Below, piece by piece: positions 16,992-26,461 of a stretch of 64,000 nucleotides of DNA (the stretch's first letter is position 1; every line of letters begins with the position of its first letter). Below the pieces are notes generated by a model. That model had not been told where the DNA came from. It worked only from the letters and a program-made list of their open reading frames with translations, and ran no database searches. The translations under genes and the position numbers were made by a program. The DNA is from Spirosoma sp. 48-14. Its GTDB lineage: Bacteria; Bacteroidota; Bacteroidia; Cytophagales; Spirosomataceae. The DNA is taken from assembly GCF_001898575.1 (NCBI RefSeq), contig NZ_MKUD01000081.1, forward strand, positions 29,592-93,591, given 5' to 3'.

Positions 16992-19900
16992 TTAAAAGCC
17001 AATGTTTATGCCGAACAGAATACTTTTTGCCGTTGGGTAATCGTACCGCTCGTTACCGGGCGTAAGCGGGCTATCGGTCCGGCTCACATCGGGGTTAAAC
17101 CCAACGAACTTCGTGAAGAGGAAGGGATTGTTAGCGGTTACCGACAGGCGCACTGAGCTGAGTTTGGCCTTTTTCGCGATCAGTTCGGGAAGGGTGTAGC
17201 CCAACACGATGTTGTTGATCCGCAGATACGAACCATCGTCCAGCCAGCGTTGGCTGTAGGTCCCCCGAAAATTACCCGTTGGCACATCGTTGGGCCGTAC
17301 CGAATAGCCATCGCCCGGTTCCGACTCCGATTTCCAGTAGTTGTTCATAAAAGCATACTGCCGGAACCGGGCACGGTCGTTGGCCAGTTGCTCCCGCGAC
17401 AATGCCAGTACGCTGTTCCCCTGTACGCCTTGCAAACTCACGCTCAGGCTCAGATTCTTATACGAAAAGCTGTTGGTCATGCCGTAGTAAAAATCGGGGT
17501 AAGGCGAACCCATGATGGTTTTGTCGAAACTGTTAATGATTCCGTCGGGAACGCCGTTTGGCCCGCTGACATCCACAAACCGAACATCGCCCACGCGCGA
17601 GGCATCACGACCACCAGGGTTCCAGATCGGTCCTTTGTCCAGTTCCGCTTTGGTTTTGAAAATACCATCGGTCAGCCACCCGTAGAACATCCCAATCGGT
17701 TGGCCAATCATGGTGATGTTTCCGCCCTGGCTTGCAATAATGGGGTCGCCAGAGGGGCCCAGGCGGGTCACTTTATTTTTATACATCGAGAAGTTCAGGG
17801 CTGTCTGCCATTTGAAAGCACCCTGGGTATTCACCGTGTTCAGGGTAATTTCCCAGCCTGTATTCTGCACTTCGCCAATGTTCTGGAGCGCGGTATTAAA
17901 ACCCGTGATGTCGGGAATATTTACGTTGAGCAGCAGATCGGTGTTTTTCGACCGGAAATGGTCCAGCGTCAGTGCCAGCCGGTTATTGAGGAAACTAACA
18001 TCGACACCCACGTTGATCTGCTGCTGCGTTTCCCAGGTCAGATTCGGATTGGCGAGTCGGCCCGGTGAGAACCCACCTACGCCTGTTCCACCCAGTACAT
18101 ACTTTTCGTAGTTGATCGTAGCCAGGTGGTCGTAATTGCCGATGTTGTTGTTTCCGGTTTTCCCGTAGCTGGTCCGCAATTTCAATTCGTTGATGGCGCG
18201 AATATCTTTCATGAAAGCCTCATCCGAAATACGCCAGGCCAGTGCAACCGATGGAAACACACCGTACTTATTTTCTGCGCCAAAGCGCGAAGAACCATCC
18301 GTCCGCAACGAAGCCGTTGCGTAGTACTTGCTGTTGTAGTTATAATTGATCCGTCCTAAATACGACAGCAGCGACCATTCCGCTACGTTCGACGAACCGC
18401 CCGTCAGAATCCCACTCACGGCACTCAACGTAGGCACCAGATTGTTGGGATAGCGATTGCTGGTCAGTGTGTTGGATTCGAAGGTTTCCTTTTGGGTCGT
18501 GTAGCCTAATAACCCCGTGAAGTTGTGCTTACCAACGCTCTTGGTATAGTTCACGGTAGTTTCCGTAATCCAGTTGAGCCGTTGCGATGCGTTGTCGGTA
18601 CCACTGGCCAGTTCGTTGAGGAAAGCCGCCATCTGGGGTTTGAAGTAGCTCCCTTTGATACTCATCAGGTTGATACCCAGCATCACATTCACCTTCAAAT
18701 TGGGCAGGATGGCGTATTCCATGAACGTATTCCCCAGAAAACCGATGCCTTTTTGCCGGGCCTTTATTTCGTTGGCTAGCGCCAGCGGATTCTTACTGGT
18801 CACCACCGCATCCAGGCCATTGCCAAACGGATAATAACTGCCATCCGGATTGTATAAGGACTGATAAGTCGGAATGACCAGCGCATTGTAGAGTGGGTTG
18901 TTGGTAATATCCGAGTAAGTCGCTACGTCTTCAGCACCGACACCGCCCACGTTGAATTTATCGGTATACGAGGGATTCAGGTTCACTTTCAACGTAAGCC
19001 GGGGGGCCAGTTTGGCGTCGATATTAGCCCGGACCGAGTAGCGTTTGAAGTTGGTGTTCAGAATAATCCCGTCCTGATTGAAGTATTCGCCACTCACAGC
19101 ATACCGGATATTTTCGGTGCCACCCGACGCATTTAATTGATATTGCTGCTGAGGGCCTGTACGCAATATGGCATCGAGCGGGTCTTCGTTCGTGGTGATC
19201 TTTCCTGACAGTACATCCAGAATCGTTTGCGGAACAGGCGCCTTCCACTTGAGCGGATCGCCCGACACATCGTTTCCTTCGTCCAGGTTTCGGTTGCGAA
19301 CACCATCAAAATAGTGCTGTGCTTCTTCCAGGCCCGATTGCAGCTTGGGCCGCTTGGCTATTTTCTGAAAACCGAACTGGTAACTGAAGCTGATTGCTGC
19401 CTTGCCCGATTTACCCCGTTTGGTATTGATAATCACAACGCCATTGGCCCCCCGCGATCCGTAGATAGCCGTTGCCGACGCATCTTTCAGCACGTCGATG
19501 GTTTCCACATCGTTTGGGTTCAGGGTCTGGATGCTGGAAATCGGGAAACCATCGACTACATACAGCGGACCAGCACCCGCCGAAATACTACCAATGCCCC
19601 GAATTCGGATTTGCGGAGCAGCACCGGGTTCGCCCGAAACAGGTTTCACCTGAACCCCGGCAATTTTACCCATCAGCGCCTGATCGACCCGCGGAACGGC
19701 CACCTCCTGAATGGATTTGCTACCGATAGAGGCCACAGAGCCTGTCAGGTCTTTTTTCTCGATAGACCCGTATCCGATGACGACAATTTCGCTCAGGGTT
19801 TTGTTATCGGTTTCCAGCGTAATGTTCAGGCTAGTGCGATTACCCACCACAATCTCCTGCGAAGCATAGCCGACAAAGCTGAAAATCAGCGTGGCCGACG

Positions 19901-20516
19901 CATTCGGAACGTCGATTCTATACCGTCCGTCAACGTCGGTAGTCGTTCCTTTCTGAGTCCCTTTCAACAGAATACTGACACCGGGCAAGCCCTCCCCTTT
20001 TTCATCTGACACTTTTCCCTGAACCGAAACATCGGCCGCCCGCACTTTTTCGACGGTGATTTCAGCCGATGCGGTCAATAAGGGCAGTTGTGTTGTTGAT
20101 TCCGACTCCTGGTACCGCTCGGTTATCGGTGTAGCAACCGGAAATCGGGCGTTGGTGGCCTCCACCTTTCCCGACGACTCCTTCGCCGTAATCACATAAC
20201 TACCGTTTCTGATTTTCCGGTAGCGCAGGCCCAATGGCTTCAGAATCGTGCTCAGATTATCGTCTATTTTGGCATTGAGGTCAACGGCATCGGCCGCAAC
20301 GGTCAACCCTTCTACATGACGATCCAGATACAGGATGTCGGTAGCATACTGATCCTGTAAGTTCTTCAATACATCTTTTAATCGTTTCGTTGAGGCTTTG
20401 GCATATACCTCTTTTGGCTGAAGTTGTTCAGCGCGCGCCAGGGTTTGGGAAAAGCCAGGATGTAGTCCTCCCATCACTACTCCCAAAAGGAGTAGAATAC
20501 GTACTGATTTTTCCAT
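16992..20516 (-). CDS. SusC/RagA-family TonB-linked transporter with STN domain
   Basis: This 1174-residue outer-membrane transporter has a Sec signal (1-24), an STN domain (about 38-112), a carboxypeptidase-regulatory-like domain (about 163-238), EIVVIGYG before the plug (about 243-250), the plug with PQIRIRGIGSISAGAG, and a C-terminal barrel ending in FGINIGF. An STN domain normally touches a FecR anti-sigma factor, yet no FecR/ECF pair adjoins this gene. Its plug is nearly identical to those of the two other STN-SusC proteins in the window. Promoter region: 20517-20750. Confidence 0.96.
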   Translation of the reverse strand: MEKSVRILLLLGVVMGGLHPGFSQTLARAEQLQPKEVYAKASTKRLKDVLKNLQDQYATDILYLDRHVEGLTVAADAVDLNAKIDDNLSTILKPLGLRYRKIRNGSYVITAKESSGKVEATNARFPVATPITERYQESESTTQLPLLTASAEITVEKVRAADVSVQGKVSDEKGEGLPGVSILLKGTQKGTTTDVDGRYRIDVPNASATLIFSFVGYASQEIVVGNRTSLNITLETDNKTLSEIVVIGYGSIEKKDLTGSVASIGSKSIQEVAVPRVDQALMGKIAGVQVKPVSGEPGAAPQIRIRGIGSISAGAGPLYVVDGFPISSIQTLNPNDVETIDVLKDASATAIYGSRGANGVVIINTKRGKSGKAAISFSYQFGFQKIAKRPKLQSGLEEAQHYFDGVRNRNLDEGNDVSGDPLKWKAPVPQTILDVLSGKITTNEDPLDAILRTGPQQQYQLNASGGTENIRYAVSGEYFNQDGIILNTNFKRYSVRANIDAKLAPRLTLKVNLNPSYTDKFNVGGVGAEDVATYSDITNNPLYNALVIPTYQSLYNPDGSYYPFGNGLDAVVTSKNPLALANEIKARQKGIGFLGNTFMEYAILPNLKVNVMLGINLMSIKGSYFKPQMAAFLNELASGTDNASQRLNWITETTVNYTKSVGKHNFTGLLGYTTQKETFESNTLTSNRYPNNLVPTLSAVSGILTGGSSNVAEWSLLSYLGRINYNYNSKYYATASLRTDGSSRFGAENKYGVFPSVALAWRISDEAFMKDIRAINELKLRTSYGKTGNNNIGNYDHLATINYEKYVLGGTGVGGFSPGRLANPNLTWETQQQINVGVDVSFLNNRLALTLDHFRSKNTDLLLNVNIPDITGFNTALQNIGEVQNTGWEITLNTVNTQGAFKWQTALNFSMYKNKVTRLGPSGDPIIASQGGNITMIGQPIGMFYGWLTDGIFKTKAELDKGPIWNPGGRDASRVGDVRFVDVSGPNGVPDGIINSFDKTIMGSPYPDFYYGMTNSFSYKNLSLSVSLQGVQGNSVLALSREQLANDRARFRQYAFMNNYWKSESEPGDGYSVRPNDVPTGNFRGTYSQRWLDDGSYLRINNIVLGYTLPELIAKKAKLSSVRLSVTANNPFLFTKFVGFNPDVSRTDSPLTPGNERYDYPTAKSILFGINIGF

Positions 20517-20750
20517 ATGGTACAGGGTTTATGTAGTTTGTGCTGCTAGGTTATGGTAAGAGGCTTGTACGCTGCGACAAAAAACCAGGATCTGTTAGTG
20601 GAATAGTCCGACGGGTGAAGTCATAGGCCTACTGCCTTAACCCGTCTTAGAGGATAGACGGGAAAGTGCATTAAAAACACTTAGTCATTTTTTAATTATT
20701 TTTTTGAAAAATTGAATTATACCCGATTTTCAACTAAAATGACACATGGG
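20517..20750. other. Leader/promoter region of the SusC gene
   Basis: Together with the repeat cluster to its right this makes a 440-base gap without a gene. It has an AT-rich stretch (about 20665-20740) suited to a promoter for the minus-strand SusC, and a 7-bp hairpin (CCCGTCT/AGACGGG, 20641-20662). No coding frame is convincing. Confidence 0.45.
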
Positions 20751-20942
20751 CTATCGGTTTTGAAAAACCTCCCTGTGTCAGATGCTCGCATCTGACAACA
20801 CAGAGAAGACTCAGCTTTGTAGCTGTGATGCCATTGTGGTGTCGGTTACTTATAACCGACACAGGGAGGTTTCTCAAAATCTCATCTATATCGGTTTTTG
20901 AGAAACCTCCTTGTGTCAGATGTGAGCATCTGACACCACAGA
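20751..20942. repeat. Cluster of three REP-like hairpin elements, locus 2
   Basis: Three copies of a roughly 50-nt element lie here. Copies at 20751-20804 and 20889-20942 are direct and the copy at 20835-20881 is inverted. Each joins GGTTTTGARAAACCTCC to a GTGTC...GAC(A)CCACA part holding a 22-nt hairpin. The stems differ (CAGATG/CATCTG in two copies, CGGTTA/TAACCG in the inverted one) but stay fully paired, and two loops read TGAG and TAAG. The cluster lies just after the stop of the alpha-glucuronidase-like gene at 20957. Confidence 0.9.
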
Positions 20943-20956
20943 AATACCCGATTGCA

Positions 20957-23137
20957 CTAGTTTCGCAAATCGGGTTGTGCCTGTTCAGCGACGATAATAT
21001 CGCGGGCCACATCGGGGCGGAGTTTTTCCCAGTGGAAGCGGAGTTGATTATTTTCGGCCCAGGTGTGGCCTTTCTGTTCGGTCAGATGGACCAACGGCAT
21101 GTCGTTGTACAGTGGACGCGTAATGGCAATGACCTCATCCCAATAACGGAGGGCTTCTTTCAAGTGCTGAATGGCGGCCTGTTTCTGTACTTCCTGCCCG
21201 GTAGTCCGGTAGGTTTGCAAGGCAACCGCGCCTTTCAACTTTTCGGCAAAATGTAGTCCCAGATTGGACCACACCTTTACATCGGCCACCTCATACAAAA
21301 GCGACCGACTCGATAAGGTATTAATCGACCTGACCAGTTGTAAGGCTTTCTGGCAATCCGTTTCAAGCATACTGACCAACACAGGCGGGGTTATTTTTTC
21401 TGACCCGAATGCTGCGCCTGTATTTTTTGCTTTCACATAATCGGCCACCGATACATAGTTTGGATCGAGTGTTGGTTGGGTAATCTGCTGATTGACGGAG
21501 ATATAGGCCACATTTTTAGCCGCATCGAAAGCCATCATGCCTTCACTATACAGCGAAAAATCCCAGGTAAAGTCGAAGTCGGCTGCCAGTCGAAGCGGGG
21601 TCGATGAGGCCAATGCATAGGCTTCCAGCAACGAAGCGGCCGACGAGCCATACCGTCGGACAAATTCGGCCTTGAAGAGGGCATCGGGCGTGGCGGGGTT
21701 GTAAAGCAATCGTCCCCAGAGTTTATAAAACAGCCATTGCCGCTCAAACGCAAACTTCCAGTCGACGGGACCGCCGGGGGTGGTGAAGTAATCTTTGGCC
21801 GGAATGTACGTCTCTGAGCCAAGGAAATAGCCGCCCACATACGGTTGATTATTCTCGGCAATATGCGCCCGCACAAACGAAGGCGCACCCCAGCGCAGAC
21901 AGAAAAAATCCTCATTACGGGCCGTCCAGGTGATTTTGTAGGCCGTGGGCAATGGCTTGAAATAGGTGTCGTATAACTTCCCGCCATGCACTTTCACCAG
22001 TTTAGGCGTTGAGTGCGCGTGCGACCAATTGTATTTCAGATCAGCCCAGACAGGCCCTTCGATAAACGGTAGATCCCCTTCGCTTTCAATCGATTTTCGG
22101 GTCAGTTTTTCGGTATCGATGCTGGTAACGCCCAGCGAACCCGTCGTGCTTGAGAACGGAATCCGGTGGATTAGTTTGGTTTTCCGTCCGGCCAACCGCA
22201 TCCCTTCAATGATGGTCGACTTCATCCATTCTTCGCGCTGCTGGGGTGTCATGCCGCCCATGGCTTCGCCCAATGTCAGGCCAAAGCCGGTCAGTTCAGG
22301 ATACTCCTGCAACACTTGGGTAACACACTCACGCGTGTAGCGTTTAACAATCGCCGACGTGTCGCCATCGATAAAATGGTGGTGTTCCAGATTATTGAGC
22401 TTTGGATTGACGTTGTACGCTTTCGAAAATTCAGGACTCGTAAAGATGTTGAAAGGCACCAGGTACGTATCAATAGCCCGTTCGTGCGCCATCCGAAAAA
22501 TAGCGTGAAACAACGCTTGCCATTCGGCCAGTTGCTGATCGTTGAAAGGGATAGCCGCCGGAAAATTCGTCGGCCGAATCATAAAGGTGTATGGATGCAG
22601 ATTCCAAAGACTCAGCGCATTGAACCGATTGGCGGCCATCATATCCAGAAACGCTTTCCAGTACAACGTATCGCGGCAGGTGTCGTAATGCAGGTCAAGG
22701 GCATAGCTATGGCGATACGTATCCCAGGGCAGGTCGAACTTTATGGCCCGCAATGGCAAATGGGGCTTTTCGCTGCTGGACGTGATTTTCGCTAACGATG
22801 TTCCGTTCTGAATGGCTTCGACCAACGACAGACATCCATAGATTAATCCTCGTGCATCGCCACCTGTAACAAGTAGCTGACGCCCCTGACGGTCTACTCT
22901 ATACGTTTCAGATCCGAGTGTGGTGTTGACGGGTTCAAGCCGAATGGCATAATCGGCATCCCCAGCCTTCTCCCTGAGTATGGTATAGTGTTTCGACGTA
23001 AGTGCTTTCGCAAGCTGACTAGCGGCATACCGACTCTGCGGTGATGGTTGTGTTTGTTGAATAACTACCCGTTGGGCCAATGCCGTGAACGAACAGGCCA
23101 GTGAAAGCAGGAGCAGCGTCAGGTGCTTGTGGCTCAT
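20957..23137 (-). CDS. Exported alpha-glucuronidase-like glycoside hydrolase, class A
   Basis: The 726-residue protein has a Sec signal (1-21), an N-terminal alpha-glucuronidase/GH20b-like domain (about 22-125) and then a TIM-barrel beginning at LPLRAIKFDLPWD (about 127). A probable catalytic acid is E291 in LTLGEAMGGM. A second conserved acidic spot is NED (408-410) in TARNEDFFCLRWG. Its paralogue at 34660 shares both. The C-terminal third is mainly helical. It lacks obvious GH67 catalytic-loop motifs, so the exact family and substrate are unsure. Removal of uronic acid side groups is the best guess. It follows the deacetylase after 7 nt, so the two are likely coupled. Confidence 0.75.
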   Translation of the reverse strand: MSHKHLTLLLLSLACSFTALAQRVVIQQTQPSPQSRYAASQLAKALTSKHYTILREKAGDADYAIRLEPVNTTLGSETYRVDRQGRQLLVTGGDARGLIYGCLSLVEAIQNGTSLAKITSSSEKPHLPLRAIKFDLPWDTYRHSYALDLHYDTCRDTLYWKAFLDMMAANRFNALSLWNLHPYTFMIRPTNFPAAIPFNDQQLAEWQALFHAIFRMAHERAIDTYLVPFNIFTSPEFSKAYNVNPKLNNLEHHHFIDGDTSAIVKRYTRECVTQVLQEYPELTGFGLTLGEAMGGMTPQQREEWMKSTIIEGMRLAGRKTKLIHRIPFSSTTGSLGVTSIDTEKLTRKSIESEGDLPFIEGPVWADLKYNWSHAHSTPKLVKVHGGKLYDTYFKPLPTAYKITWTARNEDFFCLRWGAPSFVRAHIAENNQPYVGGYFLGSETYIPAKDYFTTPGGPVDWKFAFERQWLFYKLWGRLLYNPATPDALFKAEFVRRYGSSAASLLEAYALASSTPLRLAADFDFTWDFSLYSEGMMAFDAAKNVAYISVNQQITQPTLDPNYVSVADYVKAKNTGAAFGSEKITPPVLVSMLETDCQKALQLVRSINTLSSRSLLYEVADVKVWSNLGLHFAEKLKGAVALQTYRTTGQEVQKQAAIQHLKEALRYWDEVIAITRPLYNDMPLVHLTEQKGHTWAENNQLRFHWEKLRPDVARDIIVAEQAQPDLRN

Positions 23138-23144
23138 AGCTAGG

Positions 23145-23942
23145 TCATTTTTGACTTACCTGCTTACTCTTCACATACCGGACAACGTCGATGAACGGAG
23201 CCACCCAGATGTCGCCCAGGTTTTGCTTCAGATACCGCAATAGCTTGTTATGCTCTGGCAAAGCCACATTCAACGAATGTCCTCCACCCACACCATGAAA
23301 CAGAAATACCAGCAATGAACCACTTGCCTGCGCTTTTTTGACCAGTTCGATTAACTGCTCGCCCGACTGCCCATTGATGGCGTAGGAGCCAACATCGGCC
23401 AGGTTGATTTCGGTAATCGGTTTCATTTCGCTGGTTGTACCCCTGGCCGCTACAAAATCGGCTTCAGCGGTTTTGTAGTAATCCACGTCGCCAATTTTGG
23501 TATCGCCACAGGGATACGCAAAGGTTCGGGCTTTTTGTCCGTCGAGCGTGTTGAGCAGGACGTTGGTCATTTTCATCTCGTCCGTCATCCGCTTAACGGT
23601 GTATTTGCTCAGATCGTAATTGGGATTGACCCATTCACGGCCCGGTCGGTCGCCCGCGCAGGGGTGAAACAATGTATGATTTGCCAGCTCATGTCCTTTA
23701 TCAGACGCTGATTTCCAGCGGTTCAGGTTGTTGACAAACCCCGGAAAGTATCCCGACAGATAGAATGTTCCTTTCAGACCCAGCGAATCCAGAACCGGAA
23801 TCACATTATCCAGATGAACCTGTAAAGCATCGTCGTAGGTTAGGACCACGGCACATTTTTTACCATTCCAGACGCCCTTCTGCTGAGCATTGGCAGATAT
23901 GTACACAAACAGGTACAGATATAATAACGCTACTTTTTTCAT
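23145..23942 (-). CDS. Secreted polysaccharide deacetylase (NodB-like)
   Basis: NodB-type enzymes remove acetyl groups from glycans with a divalent metal. Motif 1 is LTYDDA (the Asp pair), motif 2 is HELANHTLFHP (metal histidines) and motif 3 is FAYPCGDT. FLFHG near the C-terminus supplies the late histidine. I chose the ATG at 23942 because it gives a clean Sec signal (MKKVALLYLYLFVYISANAQ). Upstream in-frame ATGs at 23954 and 23984 are less likely. The gene begins block 3 and is 7 nt from the alpha-glucuronidase-like gene, so it probably deacetylates the same glycan. Confidence 0.88.
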   Translation of the reverse strand: MKKVALLYLYLFVYISANAQQKGVWNGKKCAVVLTYDDALQVHLDNVIPVLDSLGLKGTFYLSGYFPGFVNNLNRWKSASDKGHELANHTLFHPCAGDRPGREWVNPNYDLSKYTVKRMTDEMKMTNVLLNTLDGQKARTFAYPCGDTKIGDVDYYKTAEADFVAARGTTSEMKPITEINLADVGSYAINGQSGEQLIELVKKAQASGSLLVFLFHGVGGGHSLNVALPEHNKLLRYLKQNLGDIWVAPFIDVVRYVKSKQVSQK

Positions 23943-24197
23943 GTAATTTTTCATTAATACTGATGAGAAACGAACGTTAGCCAACTTTAAACTAAATGAA
24001 GCTAGTATGACGATGTATTTACTGGAAGTATAAAAAAAACAAATTTTTTATGAAGGAGAAACGCTGACTGCAACTAAGGGCCCAAATCTGCCCTATTAAG
24101 TAACCAAAACAACTTCAAAAAAACAATTAAACAATTAGTCAATCAAAATTCAACTAAATTGCTCACGGATAAAAACAGTTACATCCCATCACTATCA

Positions 24198-25778
24198 ATG
24201 AAAAGACTCATACCTTTGTTTTTTTTACTAGTCAGTAATCTCGTATCAGCCCAGAACAACTACATTGCTACTTCTCCTTCCTCAGATACACCCAGTACGA
24301 ACAATACAATAGTAGGTATACAGGCTGGCAACTCGACTATAACAGGTCTTTATAATACTTTCTTAGGCTTTCAGGCTGGGGCTAAAACGACAGGCGGCTG
24401 GAGTAACGTTTTTGCCGGTTCACTCTCGGGTAATGCCAACACAACAGGCAGCAATAATATTTTTATTGGTATGCAGGCTGGCCTTTATAATACAACGGGC
24501 AATAATAATTCCTTTCTGGGCTTTGAAGCTGGTTATAACAATACAACTGGCGAAAACAATTCATTTGTAGGATCTAAAGCTGGTATTTCGAATAGTACTG
24601 GCTTTGGCAATACATTCATGGGCACCCAGACAGGTTTGTCGAATACAATAGGATATGGCAATTCCTTTTTCGGTAACGCAGCAGGTTTGTATAATACTTC
24701 TGGAAGCCAGAATACCTTTATCGGCCAAAATGCAGGGCTTAATAGTACGACGGGAAGTTACAATTCTTTTATCGGCTTTGCGACTGGTGGGTTTAACTCA
24801 ACTGGCCGCGAAAATTCATTTATGGGCTCATTTGCAGGTTACACCAACACAACAGGAAGCGAAAATTCGTTTATGGGCTATGGAGCTGGCGGTAAAAATA
24901 CATCAGGGGGGCGCAATTCATTTTATGGGTGGGGAGCAGGTGAGGGAAATACTACAGGTATACAAAATACCCTATTAGGATATCGAGCTGGCTATAATAC
25001 CTCAACGGGCAATAATAACATCATCATTGGTCCAAATTCTGGTACGACCATAACAACCAGTGATGATAATGTGCTGATGGGATATAACGCTCAAGCGGGT
25101 GATGGTAGCGGAAATCACAATGTCATTATTGGAGGAGAAGCCGGTGGAGGACTCTGGGCCGGAGGAAACAATACACTCATTGGACATTATAGCAGCGCAG
25201 AATCGATGGCTTTGCACAATGCAACGGCTATTGGTGCCAATGCTCATGTAGCAGTTAGTAATGCTGTCGTGTTAGGCCGCAATGCTAATGTCGGAATTGG
25301 CACATCCGCCCCTACCGCCCGGCTGGAAGTAGTCAGTGAAGCTGTCGATGCCAGCGGCCTACGGCTAACGAATCTGACCAGTCAAAGCAAACCCGTCAAA
25401 GCCACGGATCAATTTCTAACCGTCAACGAAAAGGGGGATGTGGTCAAAGCAGGCTATCAACTCCGTATTACTCATGCCGATGAATGGAGTGATAAGGTGT
25501 TCAGCCCATCGTACCACCTTCGCCCATTATCTGTTGTTGCCGATTATATTCACCAACACGGCCATTTACCCAATGTTCCTTCCGCCCAACAGATAATTGA
25601 TAACGGTGTTGGCCTAGTTCAAATGAACGCTACCTTGCTGGAAAAAGTAGAGGAATTAACACTCTACAGCATACAACTTGAGAAAACGAACCAGCAACAG
25701 CAACAGGAGCTACAGAAGCTGAAACAAAAGCAGGAAGCCCTGGAGCAAAAACTGGATCAGCTATTAAAACAGAAGTGA
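24198..25778 (+). CDS. Secreted surface protein with 17-residue tandem repeats and C-terminal coiled coil
   Basis: The start at 24198 gives a Sec signal (MKRLIPLFFLLVSNLVSAQ); an upstream in-frame ATG at 24159 gives a worse one. Then come 17 units of 17 residues following the pattern [ST]F.G..AG..N[TS]TG..N (nt 24306-25172), like the head repeats of YadA/Hag-type adhesins. After them are VGIGTSAPTARLEV, as in Bacteroidota tail-fibre-like surface proteins, a short domain with HGHLPNVPSAQQI, and a glutamine/lysine-rich coiled coil at the end. It is probably a trimeric fibrous surface protein. The function is unknown. It is one of two plus-strand genes inside a long minus-strand array. Confidence 0.85.
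   Translation: MKRLIPLFFLLVSNLVSAQNNYIATSPSSDTPSTNNTIVGIQAGNSTITGLYNTFLGFQAGAKTTGGWSNVFAGSLSGNANTTGSNNIFIGMQAGLYNTTGNNNSFLGFEAGYNNTTGENNSFVGSKAGISNSTGFGNTFMGTQTGLSNTIGYGNSFFGNAAGLYNTSGSQNTFIGQNAGLNSTTGSYNSFIGFATGGFNSTGRENSFMGSFAGYTNTTGSENSFMGYGAGGKNTSGGRNSFYGWGAGEGNTTGIQNTLLGYRAGYNTSTGNNNIIIGPNSGTTITTSDDNVLMGYNAQAGDGSGNHNVIIGGEAGGGLWAGGNNTLIGHYSSAESMALHNATAIGANAHVAVSNAVVLGRNANVGIGTSAPTARLEVVSEAVDASGLRLTNLTSQSKPVKATDQFLTVNEKGDVVKAGYQLRITHADEWSDKVFSPSYHLRPLSVVADYIHQHGHLPNVPSAQQIIDNGVGLVQMNATLLEKVEELTLYSIQLEKTNQQQQQELQKLKQKQEALEQKLDQLLKQK
24306..25172 (+). repeat. 51-nt tandem coding repeats (17 copies)
   Basis: The period is exactly 51 nt without indels and each unit encodes 17 residues. Central units are the best conserved (NTTG and SF.G cores). 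The last three are more diverged. The fixed period suggests a stacked beta-helix in which each repeat makes one rung. Copy number may vary between strains. Confidence 0.9.
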
Positions 25779-25796
25779 TTCGCTGCCTTTCCGGCT

Positions 25797-25818
25797 GGGC
25801 AAGTTACGACGCTTGCCC
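25797..25818. terminator. Hairpin between convergent genes
   Basis: GGGCAAG (25797-25803) pairs with CTTGCCC (25812-25818) around an 8-nt loop, in the 41-nt space between the repeat-protein gene (plus) and the gene at 25820 (minus). A T-rich run follows on the plus strand. It probably serves the plus-strand gene. Confidence 0.65.
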
Positions 25819-25819
25819 T

Positions 25820-26461
25820 TTACCGCTTTTTAGTAGTCTTCGGTTTTGTTGACGAAGCAGCCGACATCATTTGGAGGGCCGAATAATTGCGGGGAACCAT
25901 CCGCCATTCGCGTTTCGATTTTTCATACACAAACAGATTCGTTTCAGGCTGTAAGACGACTAACTCCCCTTTCTTTTCGTTGAGCGATACCAGTTCAACA
26001 TCGGCAGGGATATTATACGTCAGTTGGTAAACCTCCTGCATATTCTTGTACATTGATCGGTAAATCTCAGCCATTTTTTTCAGTTCCGGGCCGTCTTTTG
26101 AGCCCGCTTTTACCCGCCAGCTTGCTTTCCAGACAACCCCAAGCGATTGGTACGCGATTTGATCCACAGTATATTCTTTTTTTATGGACTGATAGGGAGC
26201 TCGTTCGAAATGAACCGTAAACCCAATCTTGTTGATACTTGTAAAAATCTGGTTGGCAAATCCCTGTCGAGTTGTTTCAAAAAGCGGAAATACACTCGAA
26301 TGGAAGCAGTCAGCCAGCAGGGTGGTATCGTGGGTTTCTACAGCCCGGATGTAATCGGTCAGGACTTCATCGATTGTCCGGTTCGCTGTTTTTCGTTGGG
26401 CATAACTAACTGATAGGCCTAATAAACAAGTAGATAGAAGCAAAAGCAGTAAGGTTTTCAT
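25820..26461 (-). CDS. Secreted protein of unknown function, NTF2/SnoaL-like
   Basis: The 213-residue protein has a Sec signal (LLLLLLSTCLLGLSVSYAQ) and a basic C-terminal tail. The first half (IDEVLTDYIRAVETHDTTLLADCFHSSV) resembles the opening helices of NTF2-like/lumazine-binding domains, which often bind small ligands. The second half, with EVYQLTYNIPADVELVSLNEKKGELVVLQ in outline, has no family I recognise. It is convergent with the repeat-protein gene. No role can be assigned from context. Confidence 0.7.
   Translation of the reverse strand: MKTLLLLLLSTCLLGLSVSYAQRKTANRTIDEVLTDYIRAVETHDTTLLADCFHSSVFPLFETTRQGFANQIFTSINKIGFTVHFERAPYQSIKKEYTVDQIAYQSLGVVWKASWRVKAGSKDGPELKKMAEIYRSMYKNMQEVYQLTYNIPADVELVSLNEKKGELVVLQPETNLFVYEKSKREWRMVPRNYSALQMMSAASSTKPKTTKKR

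Noticed and set aside
19227..20009. A 260-codon plus-strand frame
   Set aside because: Antisense to the STN-SusC gene, with no recognisable domain. Similar antisense frames at 33169-34011, 17250-18068 and 38148-38840 were rejected for the same reason.
20641..20662. Hairpin CCCGTCT/AGACGGG as a terminator
   Set aside because: It is short, has no T-tract on the relevant strand and lies in the SusC leader. The structure is noted in the leader entry but not called as a terminator.
20751..20942. Possible short CRISPR or attachment site
   Set aside because: Only three copies in mixed orientation with paired hairpins are present, which fits REP-like elements better. No integrase or cas gene is near.
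24306..25172. CRISPR-like regular repeats
   Set aside because: The 51-nt period is in frame and encodes conserved 17-residue units. There are no identical repeats with unique spacers and no cas genes.
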